Part shown: piece by piece, positions 52,828-61,392 of the stretch | Layout of the letters: the number at the start of each line of letters is the position of its first letter | Position numbering within the stretch: position 1 is the first letter of the stretch | Source of the DNA: an uncultured Azohydromonas sp. | GTDB taxonomy: Bacteria; Pseudomonadota; Gammaproteobacteria; Burkholderiales; Burkholderiaceae_C | Direction: 5' to 3' | DNA length: 64,000 nt | Assembly (NCBI RefSeq): GCF_937926365.1 | Contig: NZ_CALAOH010000019.1 | Coordinates: forward strand, 1 to 64,000 | Translations under genes and position numbers: made by a program | The notes under the pieces: generated by a model | Databases searched by the model: none | What the model was told of the DNA's origin: nothing | What the model saw: only the letters and a program-made list of their open reading frames with translations

Positions 52828-53729
52828 TTCAGTTCTCCCTTGGGACGGCCGGCGTGGTACGCACCCGTGCCGCGATGGATGACGTGGTCGCCGGGCAGCA
52901 CCTCGCCCGGCCGGTACGCCGGGCCGCCGTCGCCCATGCGTTCATAGAGCGGCGCGAAGTCGATGCGCGAGAGCTCCAGCAGCTGCTCCAGGTCGTCGAT
53001 GACGAAATAGCTTTCCTGGAAGTCGTCGATGCGGTAGTGCGTGCGCATCACGCGCTCCAGGTCGAAGCGGATCCTGTTGGGTGAGGCGCTCTCCAGCGAG
53101 AACACGCTCTCGGTGCTGGAGGAGGCGATGCCCGCCCCGTAGATGCGCAGCCCCTCCTTCTGCCGCAGCAGGCCGAATTCCACCGTGTACCAGTACACCC
53201 GCGCCAGGTGCGTCAGGCGCCCCAGGCGCTGCGCGCGCAGGCCGCCTTCGCCGTAGGCCTGGATGTAATCGGCGATGACCGGGTTCATCAGCATCGGCAC
53301 GTGGCCGAAGACGTCGTGGAAGACGTCGGGCTCCTCCAGGTAGTCCAGCTCGTGCGGCTTGCGGATGAAGTGGCCGGAGGGGAAGCGCCGGTGGGCCAGG
53401 TGCTCGAAGAACACGTCATCAGGCACCAGGCCCGGCACCGCCACCACCTGCCAGCCGGTGCGCTTCATCAACACCTCCGACAGGCGGCGGAAGTCTGGAA
53501 TCTGGTCCGGCCCGATCGGCAGCTCGCGCATGCCCCGCACGAACTCGTCGCAGGCCCGGCCGGGCAGCAGCTTCGACTGGCGCTCGAACAAGGTCTTCCA
53601 GACGCCATGTTCCTGCGCGGTGTAGCGCTCCCAGCCCTGGTCGATGGTCCAGTCCGGGCGCTCGGGCTTGCCGGACTCGCCGGCCGCCAGGCCGTGCTTG
53701 GTGTTCAGGGCTTGCAGTTGGGCTTGCAT
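52824..53729 (-). CDS. phhA: Phenylalanine 4-monooxygenase
   Basis: Iron- and pterin-dependent enzyme of 301 residues converting phenylalanine to tyrosine. The iron ligands are visible: H138 and H143 in FHDVFGHVPML and E184 in YWYTVEFGLL. The bacterial enzyme lacks the regulatory domain of the animal protein, as here. ATG 53729 is chosen because GGGGAG lies eight bases upstream; ATG 53735 is too close to it. The gene follows phhB by 17 bp and overlaps the SDR gene by 4 bp. Confidence 0.96.
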   Translation of the reverse strand: MQAQLQALNTKHGLAAGESGKPERPDWTIDQGWERYTAQEHGVWKTLFERQSKLLPGRACDEFVRGMRELPIGPDQIPDFRRLSEVLMKRTGWQVVAVPGLVPDDVFFEHLAHRRFPSGHFIRKPHELDYLEEPDVFHDVFGHVPMLMNPVIADYIQAYGEGGLRAQRLGRLTHLARVYWYTVEFGLLRQKEGLRIYGAGIASSSTESVFSLESASPNRIRFDLERVMRTHYRIDDFQESYFVIDDLEQLLELSRIDFAPLYERMGDGGPAYRPGEVLPGDHVIHRGTGAYHAGRPKGELK

Positions 53730-53746
53730 GTCCATGTCTCCCCTGC

Positions 53747-54055
53747 TCAAGGCCGTGCCTGGAAAGCCGCGAAGGCCCCGTCGATGACGCGGGCCAGCTC
53801 GACGTCGTTGGTCGAGAGGCCCGGCGCGTCGTGCGTGGTGAGCGTGATGGCGACGCGGTCATAGACGTTGAACCACTCCGGATGGTGGGTGCGCTTCTCG
53901 GCTTCCAGCGCCACCTGGGTCATGAAGGCAAAGGCCTGCGTGAAGCCGGCAAAGCGGAATTCACGGGTGATCGTGCCGCCGCGCTCCGCGCCGAAGCGCC
54001 AGCCGGGCAGTTCATGGCCCAGGGCGCGGATCTCCTTGTCGTCGAGTTTTCTCAT
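53747..54055 (-). CDS. phhB: Pterin-4a-carbinolamine dehydratase
   Basis: 102 residues; dehydrates the carbinolamine formed by phenylalanine hydroxylase so that the pterin can be recycled. The motif [18 protein letters not shown] is the active-site signature, and [19 protein letters not shown] the family C-terminal part. ATG 54055 follows AGGAGA at eight bases. First gene of the phhB-phhA-SDR operon; promoter in the gap shared with the Lrp-type regulator. Confidence 0.95.
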   Translation of the reverse strand: MRKLDDKEIRALGHELPGWRFGAERGGTITREFRFAGFTQAFAFMTQVALEAEKRTHHPEWFNVYDRVAITLTTHDAPGLSTNDVELARVIDGAFAAFQARP

Positions 54056-54160
54056 GCGCTTGTCTCCTTGGTGAAGCCGCGGTCCGGATCGGGTCCGGGT
54101 GACCAAGTGACCGGATCGCGGCTCCGGTTTGCGTTGGGTCAAGGCAGGACTGTAGGGACG

Positions 54161-54205
54161 ACGGTACGCACGATTTCTGCAAGTTTCAGCTGCAATGCGT
54201 ACCGT
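54161..54205. promoter_or_regulatory. Inverted-repeat operator between phhB and the Lrp regulator
   Basis: ACGGTACGCA at 54161-54170 and TGCGTACCGT at 54196-54205 are perfect 10-bp inverted arms around a 25-bp, AT-richer spacer that contains a further TGCA-based near-repeat. The element lies in the 178-bp divergent gap, about 105 bp before phhB and 29 bp before the regulator, as expected for an autoregulating Lrp/AsnC protein that also controls phhBA. Confidence 0.6.
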
Positions 54206-54233
54206 CACGCAAGAATCCTGCAAAACTAGACTC

Positions 54234-54716
54234 ATGGACGAACCAACGAAGCTCGATGCGCTGGACCGGCGCATCCTGAAGGCGCTGCAGGGCAACGGCC
54301 GCATGACCTACGACGACCTGGCGGAGCAGGTCGGCCTGTCGCCGTCGGCCGTGCTGCGGCGGGTCAAGCGGCTGGAGGAATCGGGCGTGATCAGCGGCTA
54401 CGTCGCACTGGTGCGGCCGGAGCGCATCGGCCTGGGGCTCACGGCCTACATCAACGTGCGCATGGAGAAGCAAAGCGGCAGCGACAAGCGCAGTCCCATG
54501 GACGTGTTCGCCGCCGCGGTGCAGACCTGGCCGGAGGTGGCGGAGTGCGCGTCGCTCACCGGCGAGATGGACTACCTGCTGCGCGTGGTCGTGGCCGATA
54601 TGGCGGACTACTCGCGCTTCGTGATGGAGACCCTGCTGCGCCACCCCAGCGTGCAGGACTGCCGGACCACCTTCGTGCTCAACAAGGTGAAGTCCACCAC
54701 GGCCGTGCCGGTGTGA
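54234..54716 (+). CDS. Lrp/AsnC-family regulator, probable controller of the phh operon
   Basis: 160 residues. The N-terminal AsnC helix-turn-helix contains [16 protein letters not shown] and [23 protein letters not shown]. The C-terminal RAM ligand domain (about 70-150) has [21 protein letters not shown]. Such proteins form octamers that respond to amino acids; phenylalanine or tyrosine is the likely ligand given the divergent phhBA genes. ATG 54234 is used; the frame is open 13 codons upstream, but those would run through the palindrome. Confidence 0.92.
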   Translation: MDEPTKLDALDRRILKALQGNGRMTYDDLAEQVGLSPSAVLRRVKRLEESGVISGYVALVRPERIGLGLTAYINVRMEKQSGSDKRSPMDVFAAAVQTWPEVAECASLTGEMDYLLRVVVADMADYSRFVMETLLRHPSVQDCRTTFVLNKVKSTTAVPV

Positions 54717-54842
54717 GCCGTCCGCTTGTTTGCCCTGCCCTGGGTTCGCGCGAATTTGTCAAGCGGGCTGCGGCGGATGGGTCCTGCGGACACGGGGGCC
54801 TAGACTGGCCCGCCCCTCAACCCGTCTCGGAGCAACCCCCTC

Positions 54843-55967
54843 ATGAAGATTCGCGCCGCCGTGCTGACCCGGATCGGAGCACCCGCGCCCTACGTGCAAT
54901 CGCAGCCTCTGGCGCTGCGCGAGGTGGAACTGGAGCCGCCCGGCCCGGGTGAGCTGCTGGTGCGGGTGCGGGCGGCGGGGCTGTGCCATTCGGACCTGTC
55001 GGTGGTCAACGGCGACCGCCCGCGCCCGGTGCCGATGGTGCTGGGCCACGAATCCGCCGGCGAGGTGGTGGAGTGCGGTCCCGGCGTGACGGACCTGCGC
55101 CCGGGCGACCGCGTGGTGATGGTGTTCATGCCCAGCTGCGGCTGCTGCCTGCCCTGTGCCGAGGGACGCCCGGCCCTGTGCGAACCCGGCGCCGCGGCCA
55201 ACGGCGCGGGCGCGCTGCTGTCGGGCGCGCGGCGGCTGCGCATGAACGGCGAACCGGTGCACCACCACCTGGGCGTCTCCTGCTTCGCGGACCACGCGGT
55301 GGTGTCGCGGCGCTCGTGCATCAAGGTCGAGGCCGACATCAGCTTTGCGGAAGCGGCGCTGTTCGGCTGCGCGGTGCTCACCGGCGTGGGGGCGGTGTTC
55401 AACACCGCGCGGCTGGCCGCCGGCAGCAGCGCCGCGGTGCTGGGACTGGGCGGCGTCGGGTTCAGCGCGCTGCTGGCGGCGGTGGCCGCGGGCGCGCGCG
55501 AGGTGGTGGCCATCGACCTGCACGAGGACAAGCTCGCGCTGGCCCGCGAACTGGGCGCCACCTTCACGGTCAACGCGGCCGATCCCGACGCGGCCGAGAA
55601 GGTGCGCGCGCACACGCGAGGCGGCGTGGAAGTGGCCTTCGAGATGGCGGGCGCGGTGCCGGCGCTGGAGCTGGCCTGGCGCATCACGCGCCGCGGCGGC
55701 AGCACCGTCAGCGCCGGCCTGCCACACCCGGACCGCCGGCTGTCGTTGCCGCCGGTCCAGCTGGTGGCCGAGGAGCGCAGCCTGCGCGGCAGCTACATCG
55801 GCTCGGCGGTGCCGGTGCGCGACATCCCGCGCTACATCGCGCTCTACCAGCAGGGCAAGCTGCCGGTGAACCGCCTCATGGGCGAGCAGTTGCCGCTGCA
55901 GGACATCCACGTTGCCCTGGACCGCATGGCGGCCGGGCATGCGATGCGGGATGTGCTGATGCCCTGA
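54843..55967 (+). CDS. Zinc-dependent alcohol dehydrogenase
   Basis: 374-residue medium-chain dehydrogenase. The catalytic zinc residues are in GLCHSDLSV and LGHESAGEV. The structural zinc cysteines are in SCGCCLPCAEGRPALC. The coenzyme-binding motif LGLGGVGFSALL is followed by an acidic residue (AIDLHEDK), suggesting NAD preference. It is of the benzyl-alcohol/class-III-like group without the glutathione-site signature. Substrate unknown. Monocistronic; about 125 bp after the Lrp gene. Confidence 0.9.
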   Translation: MKIRAAVLTRIGAPAPYVQSQPLALREVELEPPGPGELLVRVRAAGLCHSDLSVVNGDRPRPVPMVLGHESAGEVVECGPGVTDLRPGDRVVMVFMPSCGCCLPCAEGRPALCEPGAAANGAGALLSGARRLRMNGEPVHHHLGVSCFADHAVVSRRSCIKVEADISFAEAALFGCAVLTGVGAVFNTARLAAGSSAAVLGLGGVGFSALLAAVAAGAREVVAIDLHEDKLALARELGATFTVNAADPDAAEKVRAHTRGGVEVAFEMAGAVPALELAWRITRRGGSTVSAGLPHPDRRLSLPPVQLVAEERSLRGSYIGSAVPVRDIPRYIALYQQGKLPVNRLMGEQLPLQDIHVALDRMAAGHAMRDVLMP

Positions 55968-56048
55968 TCTCGTCTGCCTCGAAAGAGGGCAGCGCTCACA
56001 AGGCCTCGCACGCCGTGACGCTGGTCGCAGAAGGAACGTCGTCGTCTC

Positions 56049-56069
56049 GGCTTTCGCTGGGATGACGAC
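56049..56069 (-). repeat. Degenerate interspersed hairpin repeat
   Basis: On the minus strand, GTCGTCATCCCAGCGAAAGCC matches the GTCATCCC-GCG-GC layout of the copies at 1606-1750 and 34444-34471, with one arm decayed. It lies in the 233-bp gap between the alcohol dehydrogenase and the recombinase-like gene. Confidence 0.5.
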
Positions 56070-56200
56070 GGGGTGGGCTATCGGCCTGCATGGCAATCAG
56101 CGGTGCAAATGAGAGCGTTGGCCTTGGCATCGCCCACCATCCCGCCACGAAGTTCGCCGCAGGGCTGTAATTTCGTCCAGCCTTGTTGTATGTTGCAGGG

Positions 56201-57202
56201 GTGAACGCCGACACCCCTTCCGATCCCCTGCGTCCCACCGATGCCGAGCGCTGGCAAGCCGACCCGGTGGGCACGAGCCTGCCCAAGCTGTCGCCGCGCT
56301 CGCGGCAGCTCTACACCACCTACTGGCTGGCTTGGCGCCGCTTCCTGGCCGGGCGCGAGGTGCCGGTGGAGCGGGCCTCGCCCATCGAGGCGGTGGCCTT
56401 CCTCACCGGCGAGCGGCTGAACCCCACCACGCAGGCGCGCTACCGGCGCGTGCTGGGGCAGGTGCATGCCGGTGGCGTGATCTGCGGCGCCCTGCCGCCC
56501 GGCAATCCCTTCGAGGAACTGGGCAACGAGGTCCCGCGGCGCGAGCAGCCGCGCTCGGTGGCCTTCACGCCACCGGAGCGGCGGCTGCTGCTGGAGCGGC
56601 TGGCGAACTGGCACCCGCTGGACGTGCAGCCGCAGCGCGACCGGCTATTGATCGCGCTGCTCCTGGACGAAGGTTTCACCTTGTCCGAGACGGCGGCGGC
56701 CCGCGTCGAGCACCTGAGCCGTGGCGAGGACGGCACCTGGTCGCTGGAGATCGGCGGCCCCCGGCGCAGCCAGTGGCGCACGCTGCAACTCGGCGAGATC
56801 ACGGCCGACGCGCTGGCGGTATGGCTGCCGCGCCTGCCCAAACCGGAGACACCGCTGATCCCGGCCCTGCCGCAGATGCGCGTACCGCTGAGCCGCCAGC
56901 CCTCCTTCCGCGCCGTGCAAGCCTTCCTGAACCACGCGCTGCAAGACGGCGTGCTGCGCCGCCTGCCCGGCGACACCGGCCCGGCGGCGCTGCGCAACAG
57001 CGCCATCGTGGCCTGGCTCAGCGAAGGCGTGCCCCACGCCGAGGTGCTGCGCCGCGCCGGCTTGCAGCGGCTGGACGCGCTGGACCGCCTGGCGCCCATG
57101 CTCGACGACCGCACCCGCGACGCCCTCTTCACCAGTCACCGCGCCCAGGAAGCTGCCGGCGTGCCGCACGCGCCGGTGGTACCGGCGGGCGGCGGCGCCT
57201 GA
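56201..57202 (+). CDS. Tyrosine-recombinase-like protein, catalytic residues lost
   Basis: 333 residues from GTG 56201 (TTG 56183 or 56186 also possible; no start has an ideal ribosome site). Layout is integrase-like: an N-terminal SAM-like DNA-binding part (about 30-120, LSPRSRQLYTTYWLAWRRFL) and a C-terminal catalytic-type domain. Where active enzymes have GLR, this has GFT (LLLDEGFTLSE). The HxxR box reads AALRN, with only the Arg kept. The GH motif reads AGL, and the nucleophile Tyr position is Leu. It is therefore probably a DNA-binding relic or a structural paralogue rather than a recombinase. Not flanked by att-like repeats that I can see. Confidence 0.72.
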   Translation: MNADTPSDPLRPTDAERWQADPVGTSLPKLSPRSRQLYTTYWLAWRRFLAGREVPVERASPIEAVAFLTGERLNPTTQARYRRVLGQVHAGGVICGALPPGNPFEELGNEVPRREQPRSVAFTPPERRLLLERLANWHPLDVQPQRDRLLIALLLDEGFTLSETAAARVEHLSRGEDGTWSLEIGGPRRSQWRTLQLGEITADALAVWLPRLPKPETPLIPALPQMRVPLSRQPSFRAVQAFLNHALQDGVLRRLPGDTGPAALRNSAIVAWLSEGVPHAEVLRRAGLQRLDALDRLAPMLDDRTRDALFTSHRAQEAAGVPHAPVVPAGGGA

Positions 57203-57254
57203 TGCGGGCGTCTCACGGCCGCGCCCGGCACCGGCGGCCGCGCGGGAAGGCCGC

Positions 57255-58274
57255 ATGAGCGCGAGCCTGTTGAACCCCGGCTGGCTGCACAGCGTGCTGC
57301 GCGCGCGCGGACTGCCGCTGCTGCCGGTGGAGCGGCTGCGCGAAGCCGTCGCGCAGTTGCGCCCCGAGCAGGCCGCCGCGCTGCGGCAGGCCTGCATGGC
57401 GCTGCAATCGGGCACGGACAGCATGGCGCAGATGAGCCAGCTGGCCGACTTCGTGCGCCTCAGCCGTCCCGAGCATGGCGACGCGCTGCGAACGGCCGGC
57501 CTGTCGGATGACGTGGGCGATCTGCTCGCGGCGCTGGAGGCGCTGGGCGGCCAGGCGTTGTTCGATGCGCTGCGGGCACTGCCCGAACCGATGGCGATCG
57601 AAACGCTGCGGGCGCACCTGCAGCCGGTCGCCGAGCCGGTGGCGGCGACGGCGCCCGACGCCGTTTCCGGCCCGAGCCACGGCTGGCCCGAGTCCGACCT
57701 CGACTTCGATGACGACGAGGCTCCTCCACCCTGGACACCGCCTGAAGCGGCCGGACTCGCCTCGCCCACGCAGGTGGAGGCTGTACCCGCGCGCGCGGCG
57801 CCGCTGCACCCGTCCGCCGCGCGCGTGCTGCCGCGCGGCCATCACGTCTACGGCGCCAAGGCCGCGCTGCGGGTGGAGGAGGACCGCTGGCGCACCGACG
57901 ACCCGGTGCGCTGCCACACCCTGCGCCTGGAAGTCGCGCCCGCGCTGGGCGAGCGCCGCTACGACTGGGAGCACAAGATCGCGGTGCAGCTCACGGCGCG
58001 CGAGCTGCCGAGCTTCGCGGCCGTGATGCTCAACCTGCTGCCACAGCTGCAGGCCCAGGGCCACGGCGTGCTCAACGACAAGTGGCTCGAATGCCGGCGC
58101 CAGGCCGGCTCGGTGCTGGTGCGCGTCGGCCAGGGCCGCCGCGGCTGCGCCATTCCCGTGGCCGCCGGCGACCTCTACGAGCTCACGCTGCTGGCGCTGG
58201 ACGCGCTGAAGGCCAACGCGCCACAGGCCGACACGGCGCAGGTGATGGCGGCGCTGCAGTCGCTGGCGGGCTGA
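57255..58274 (+). CDS. Uncharacterised two-part protein
   Basis: 339 residues, unrecognised. The N-terminal helical part (1-115) is rich in Leu/Ala/Arg. An acidic Pro-rich linker follows (about 140-175, SDLDFDDDEAPPPW). The C-terminal domain (about 195-330) is mixed alpha/beta, with VYGAKAALRVEEDRW, HTLRLEVAPALGERRYDWEHKIAVQL and LNDKWLECRRQAGSVLVRVG. No signal or membrane segment. It begins 52 bp after the recombinase-like gene on the same strand, so the two may be co-transcribed. A role in DNA transactions is only a guess from position. Confidence 0.68.
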   Translation: MSASLLNPGWLHSVLRARGLPLLPVERLREAVAQLRPEQAAALRQACMALQSGTDSMAQMSQLADFVRLSRPEHGDALRTAGLSDDVGDLLAALEALGGQALFDALRALPEPMAIETLRAHLQPVAEPVAATAPDAVSGPSHGWPESDLDFDDDEAPPPWTPPEAAGLASPTQVEAVPARAAPLHPSAARVLPRGHHVYGAKAALRVEEDRWRTDDPVRCHTLRLEVAPALGERRYDWEHKIAVQLTARELPSFAAVMLNLLPQLQAQGHGVLNDKWLECRRQAGSVLVRVGQGRRGCAIPVAAGDLYELTLLALDALKANAPQADTAQVMAALQSLAG

Positions 58275-58386
58275 CACGCGACACGCCACAGCCGCCCATT
58301 CACGGGCGGCGCCGCGACAGCGGGTTGCGGGACGCCGGACGGCACCGCAACGATGGCCGCGGGCCCTTCGGCCCCGAGGAACCGCC

Positions 58387-58839
58387 ATGCAGCGCACCGT
58401 CTTCCCCCGTGCGGCCCTGACTGCACTGCTCGCCGCCAGCGTCCCGTCCTGGGCACAGGAACTGTCCTTTGGCGAACTGGAGTCCCGCCAGCCACACCGC
58501 CTGTCGCGGGAAGAGTTGCAGCAACTCTGGCCGGGCGCGGCGGTGAGCCGCGTTTCGGCACGCGGCAACACCCACCGCTGGACCAACGACGCCGACGGCA
58601 GCTTCATCGTCTCGACCGACAACGCCGGCGCCGGCTCGCGCGCAGCCAGCAGCACGCATGGCAAATGGAGCGTCTCGGAAGACGGGCGGCTGTGCGTGAC
58701 CATCGAGTGGCGCCTGCTGCCCACGGAAGACTGGTGCCGCTACGTGTTCCAGACCAACGACGGCTACTACACCACCCGCGCCGAATCGCCCGGCGCCGCG
58801 GACAAGGTGTTTCGCCTGGATATCCGCAAGAAGGGTTGA
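58387..58839 (+). CDS. Secreted DUF995-like protein
   Basis: 150 residues with signal peptide (1-23, ending PSWAQ). The mature part begins SFGELESRQPHRLSREELQQLWPGA and continues with beta-strand-rich segments (HRWTNDADGSFIVSTDN, GKWSVSEDGRLCVTIEW, WCRYVFQTNDGYY) typical of the DUF995 periplasmic fold. Two Cys (RLCVTI, DWCRYV) may form a disulfide. Function unknown. Convergent with the flavodoxin-like gene. Confidence 0.75.
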   Translation: MQRTVFPRAALTALLAASVPSWAQELSFGELESRQPHRLSREELQQLWPGAAVSRVSARGNTHRWTNDADGSFIVSTDNAGAGSRAASSTHGKWSVSEDGRLCVTIEWRLLPTEDWCRYVFQTNDGYYTTRAESPGAADKVFRLDIRKKG

Positions 58840-58860
58840 GGCTTGGTCGGTCGCGGTGGG

Positions 58861-59352
58861 CTAGAACACGCCCAGCGCCAGCCCGGCCGCCAGCGCCGCA
58901 CCCAGCTCGCGACACGCCTCCAGCTCGGCCGGCAGCAATTGCTTGGGCGCCTGGATGGCCTGCGGCGTCTGGGCGTGGGTGCAGACGATCAGCGGCGGCG
59001 CCACGGCCTTGAGCCGCCAGCCGGTGGCGATGCGCTCGATCTGCCTTGCCGCGCCCTGCCCGTCGCTGCCGGCGCACACCAGCGCGGCGTAGGGACGGCC
59101 CTGCACGCGCTCCAGCAACGGGTAGTAGCAGCGGTCGAACAGATCCTTCAGCAGCCCGGCCATGGAACCGAGCATCTCGGGGCCGGCGAAGACATAGCCG
59201 TCGGCGCCCAGCAGGTCCTGCGGGCCAGCCTGCGGCGCCTGCAGCAGCCGTACCCGCACGCCCTCCTCGCCGCGCGCGCCCTCGGCCGCGGCTTCGGCCA
59301 TCTGCCGCGCGCCGCCGGTGAAGGAGACGTGAACGATCAGCAGCGTCTTCAT
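58861..59352 (-). CDS. Flavodoxin-family protein
   Basis: 163 residues with the NADPH-dependent FMN reductase/flavodoxin fold. The phosphate loop HVSFTGGARQMAEA (about 8-21) binds FMN phosphate, FAGPEMLGSMAGLLKDLFDR is the flavin-contact region, and CAGSDGQGAARQIERIA follows. It is likely a small cytoplasmic electron carrier or quinone/azo reductase. ATG 59352 begins directly at the first beta strand. Confidence 0.85.
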   Translation of the reverse strand: MKTLLIVHVSFTGGARQMAEAAAEGARGEEGVRVRLLQAPQAGPQDLLGADGYVFAGPEMLGSMAGLLKDLFDRCYYPLLERVQGRPYAALVCAGSDGQGAARQIERIATGWRLKAVAPPLIVCTHAQTPQAIQAPKQLLPAELEACRELGAALAAGLALGVF

Positions 59353-59472
59353 GGCTGGGTTCCTCCGGACGGGAAAGGACGGACGGGCGCCGACGCCACC
59401 GCGCGGCCGTGCCGGGCGGCGCGGGCGGCTACGCTCGGGGTCCACAGGAACATCGCTTGCACGCTTTCAACC

Positions 59473-59817
59473 ATGACTTTCAATCCCCACTACGCAGCCG
59501 TCGAACCCACCCGCGCCGAGGTCGATGCGTTGCCCGGCGCCACGGTGCTGGAATTCGGCGCGACGTGGTGCGGCATCTGCCAGGCGGCCACGCCCGACAT
59601 CGCGCAGGCGCTGGACGCGCAACCCGAAGTGAGACACCTGCGCGTGGAAGACGGCCCGGGCAAGCCGCTGGGACGCTCCTACCGCATCAAGCTTTGGCCC
59701 ACCCTGGTGCTGCTGCAGGACGGGCAGGAGATCGCCCGCCTGGTGCGCCCGCAAGGGGTGGAACCGATCCGGCAGGCGCTGCAGCAATTCAAGTCGCCAG
59801 CCGGCGGCGCGGCGTGA
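59473..59817 (+). CDS. Thioredoxin-family protein (CGIC active site)
   Basis: 114-residue thioredoxin fold with active site W32-C33-G-I-C36 in FGATWCGICQA and cis-Pro in IKLWPTLVLL. No signal peptide, so cytoplasmic. The CGIC dipeptide differs from the CGPC of thioredoxin and suggests a different redox potential. Opposite strand to the flavodoxin-family gene, with 120 bp between them. Confidence 0.88.
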   Translation: MTFNPHYAAVEPTRAEVDALPGATVLEFGATWCGICQAATPDIAQALDAQPEVRHLRVEDGPGKPLGRSYRIKLWPTLVLLQDGQEIARLVRPQGVEPIRQALQQFKSPAGGAA

Positions 59818-59838
59818 GCCGGCGCCCGGTGGGCGCAT

Positions 59839-60213
59839 TCACTCTTCTTCCTGCAGGAACTCGGTCCTGAAGGCCTCGCAGAAGTCGGCATTGCCGGCCA
59901 GCGTGAGCGTCAGCGTGTGGCGCAGCGTCTCGCTGCCCAGGCTTTCACGCTCGAAGCGGCGCGCGCCGGGGAGGTAGCGCACGCGCTGCTGCGTGCTGCT
60001 CTCGCTGGTGGCCTGCAGGTCCACGTCCCAGCTGAAACCTTCGTCGATCGGGCCGGGGCCGTCGGGGAAGCTGGCGTAGGCCCAGTCCAGCACCTGCGCG
60101 ATCTCCTCCTCCAGCGCCGGCAGCGAGCGCGGTGGCACGGAGGCCATCGCGTCGAAGCCGCCGCTGCCGTCGTCGGCCTCGCTGAAGTCGAAAGTCAGGT
60201 AGTGCAGGTCCAT
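59839..60213 (-). CDS. Conserved hypothetical protein
   Basis: 124-residue acidic soluble protein (start MDLHYLTFDFSEADDG). The phrases ALEEEIAQVLDWAYASFPDGPG and WDVDLQATSESSTQQRVRYLPG suggest alternating helix and sheet. Ends FLQEEE. No family recognised. Convergent with the thioredoxin gene and divergent from the second recombinase-like gene. Confidence 0.65.
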   Translation of the reverse strand: MDLHYLTFDFSEADDGSGGFDAMASVPPRSLPALEEEIAQVLDWAYASFPDGPGPIDEGFSWDVDLQATSESSTQQRVRYLPGARRFERESLGSETLRHTLTLTLAGNADFCEAFRTEFLQEEE

Positions 60214-60335
60214 GGCGTCGGGTGCAAGTGCTTCGGGCCGCGCAGTCTGCCACCGGCGGGGCGGCCGCCGCCCGCCGCCAGAAAGCTCATCGGCGCTGCC
60301 TAGAATCCGCCCGAAATTGCCTTGGTTAGTTCCGA

Positions 60336-61334
60336 ATGAACCTGGACCTGTTCGAGACCGACACGCCCGACAGCGCCGGCCCGCTGGCGTACCAGCGCGC
60401 GCTCGATGACTGGCTGCTGGCCAGCCATGAAGCCGGCCGCGTGCGGCGCCGTTCCTCGGCTTCGGTGTACGAGGCCATGTGGTCGGCGCTGGCGCAGTGG
60501 TGCGTGGCGCGCGGCATCGCGCTGGACGACATCACGGCCGCCGACCTGGAGGCCTACATCGCCTCGCGCGGCGGCTTCGACGAGCTCACTTCGCGCTACG
60601 CGCTGCGGCTGCTGCGGCTGGTGGAGCGGGTGATGGAGCACCGGCGGCTGGCGCACGGCAAGCCCGCGAACCACGCCGCCACCGAACTGATCGCCTCGCG
60701 CGCCGACGTGCGCTTCGCCGGCTCGCACGGGCGCGACCCGCTGCCCGATGTGCTCACGGCCGCGGAGGCGCGCCAGCTGGTGAGCTTCCTGGCCGACAGC
60801 CGCCCGCGCCCGGGTGCGGCCGGCGACTGGCAGGACCTGCGCAACCGCGCCTCGGTGGCGCTGATGCTGGGCGCGGGCCTCACGCCCGGCGACGTGCGCG
60901 CACTCACGCTGGAGGGCGTGGTGAGCGAAGGCGGCCGCGTGCCCGGGCTGCCCTGGAAGCTGCGCCTGCCCGGCAACGGCAACTCGCCCGCGCGCGAGAC
61001 GCCCATGGCGTCCTGGGCGGCGCGGCTGCTGGCGGCCTGGCTGCAGGTGCGGCAGCAGCAGCGCATCCCGGGGCCGATGTGCTTTCCCTCGACCAAGTCC
61101 AGCGGCAAGCCCTGGGGCAAGGTGGCGCAGTACACGGCCGCGCGCGGCGTGCTGCTGGCCGCGGGCATCGAGGACGTGGAAGGCGGCAGCTACCGGCTGC
61201 GCCACACCTTCGCGCTGCGCCAGCTGCGCAAGGGCAAGCCGGTGGCGGAAGTGGCGCGCTGGCTGGGCCTGAGCGACCCGGCCATGATGGACCGCTACAA
61301 GCGCATCCTGATCGCGCCGGTGGAGGTGGTGTAG
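60336..61334 (+). CDS. Tyrosine-recombinase/integrase-like protein with altered active site
   Basis: 332 residues. N-terminal SAM-like core-binding domain (about 20-110, YEAMWSALAQWCVARGI) and C-terminal integrase domain (about 140-325). The nucleophile position is kept (Y in MMDRYKR) and the second Arg is kept in YRLRHTFALRQL. But the first Arg is Thr (GAGLTPGDV), the His of HxxR is Tyr, and the GH box is GL (WLGLSDPA). Activity is therefore doubtful. It shares the Thr-for-Arg change with the protein at 56201-57202. No mobile-element neighbours are seen, so it looks like a resident chromosomal gene. Confidence 0.78.
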   Translation: MNLDLFETDTPDSAGPLAYQRALDDWLLASHEAGRVRRRSSASVYEAMWSALAQWCVARGIALDDITAADLEAYIASRGGFDELTSRYALRLLRLVERVMEHRRLAHGKPANHAATELIASRADVRFAGSHGRDPLPDVLTAAEARQLVSFLADSRPRPGAAGDWQDLRNRASVALMLGAGLTPGDVRALTLEGVVSEGGRVPGLPWKLRLPGNGNSPARETPMASWAARLLAAWLQVRQQQRIPGPMCFPSTKSSGKPWGKVAQYTAARGVLLAAGIEDVEGGSYRLRHTFALRQLRKGKPVAEVARWLGLSDPAMMDRYKRILIAPVEVV

Positions 61335-61392
61335 CGAGGGCTGGCGGACAACTGCCGCATTCCGTCCGCCAAGCCGCTGCGCCCCCTGGGGT

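Noticed and set aside
56201..61334. Integron or genomic island suggested by two integrase-like genes
   Set aside because: No attC-like repeats, tRNA target, direct repeats or foreign base composition; catalytic residues are missing.
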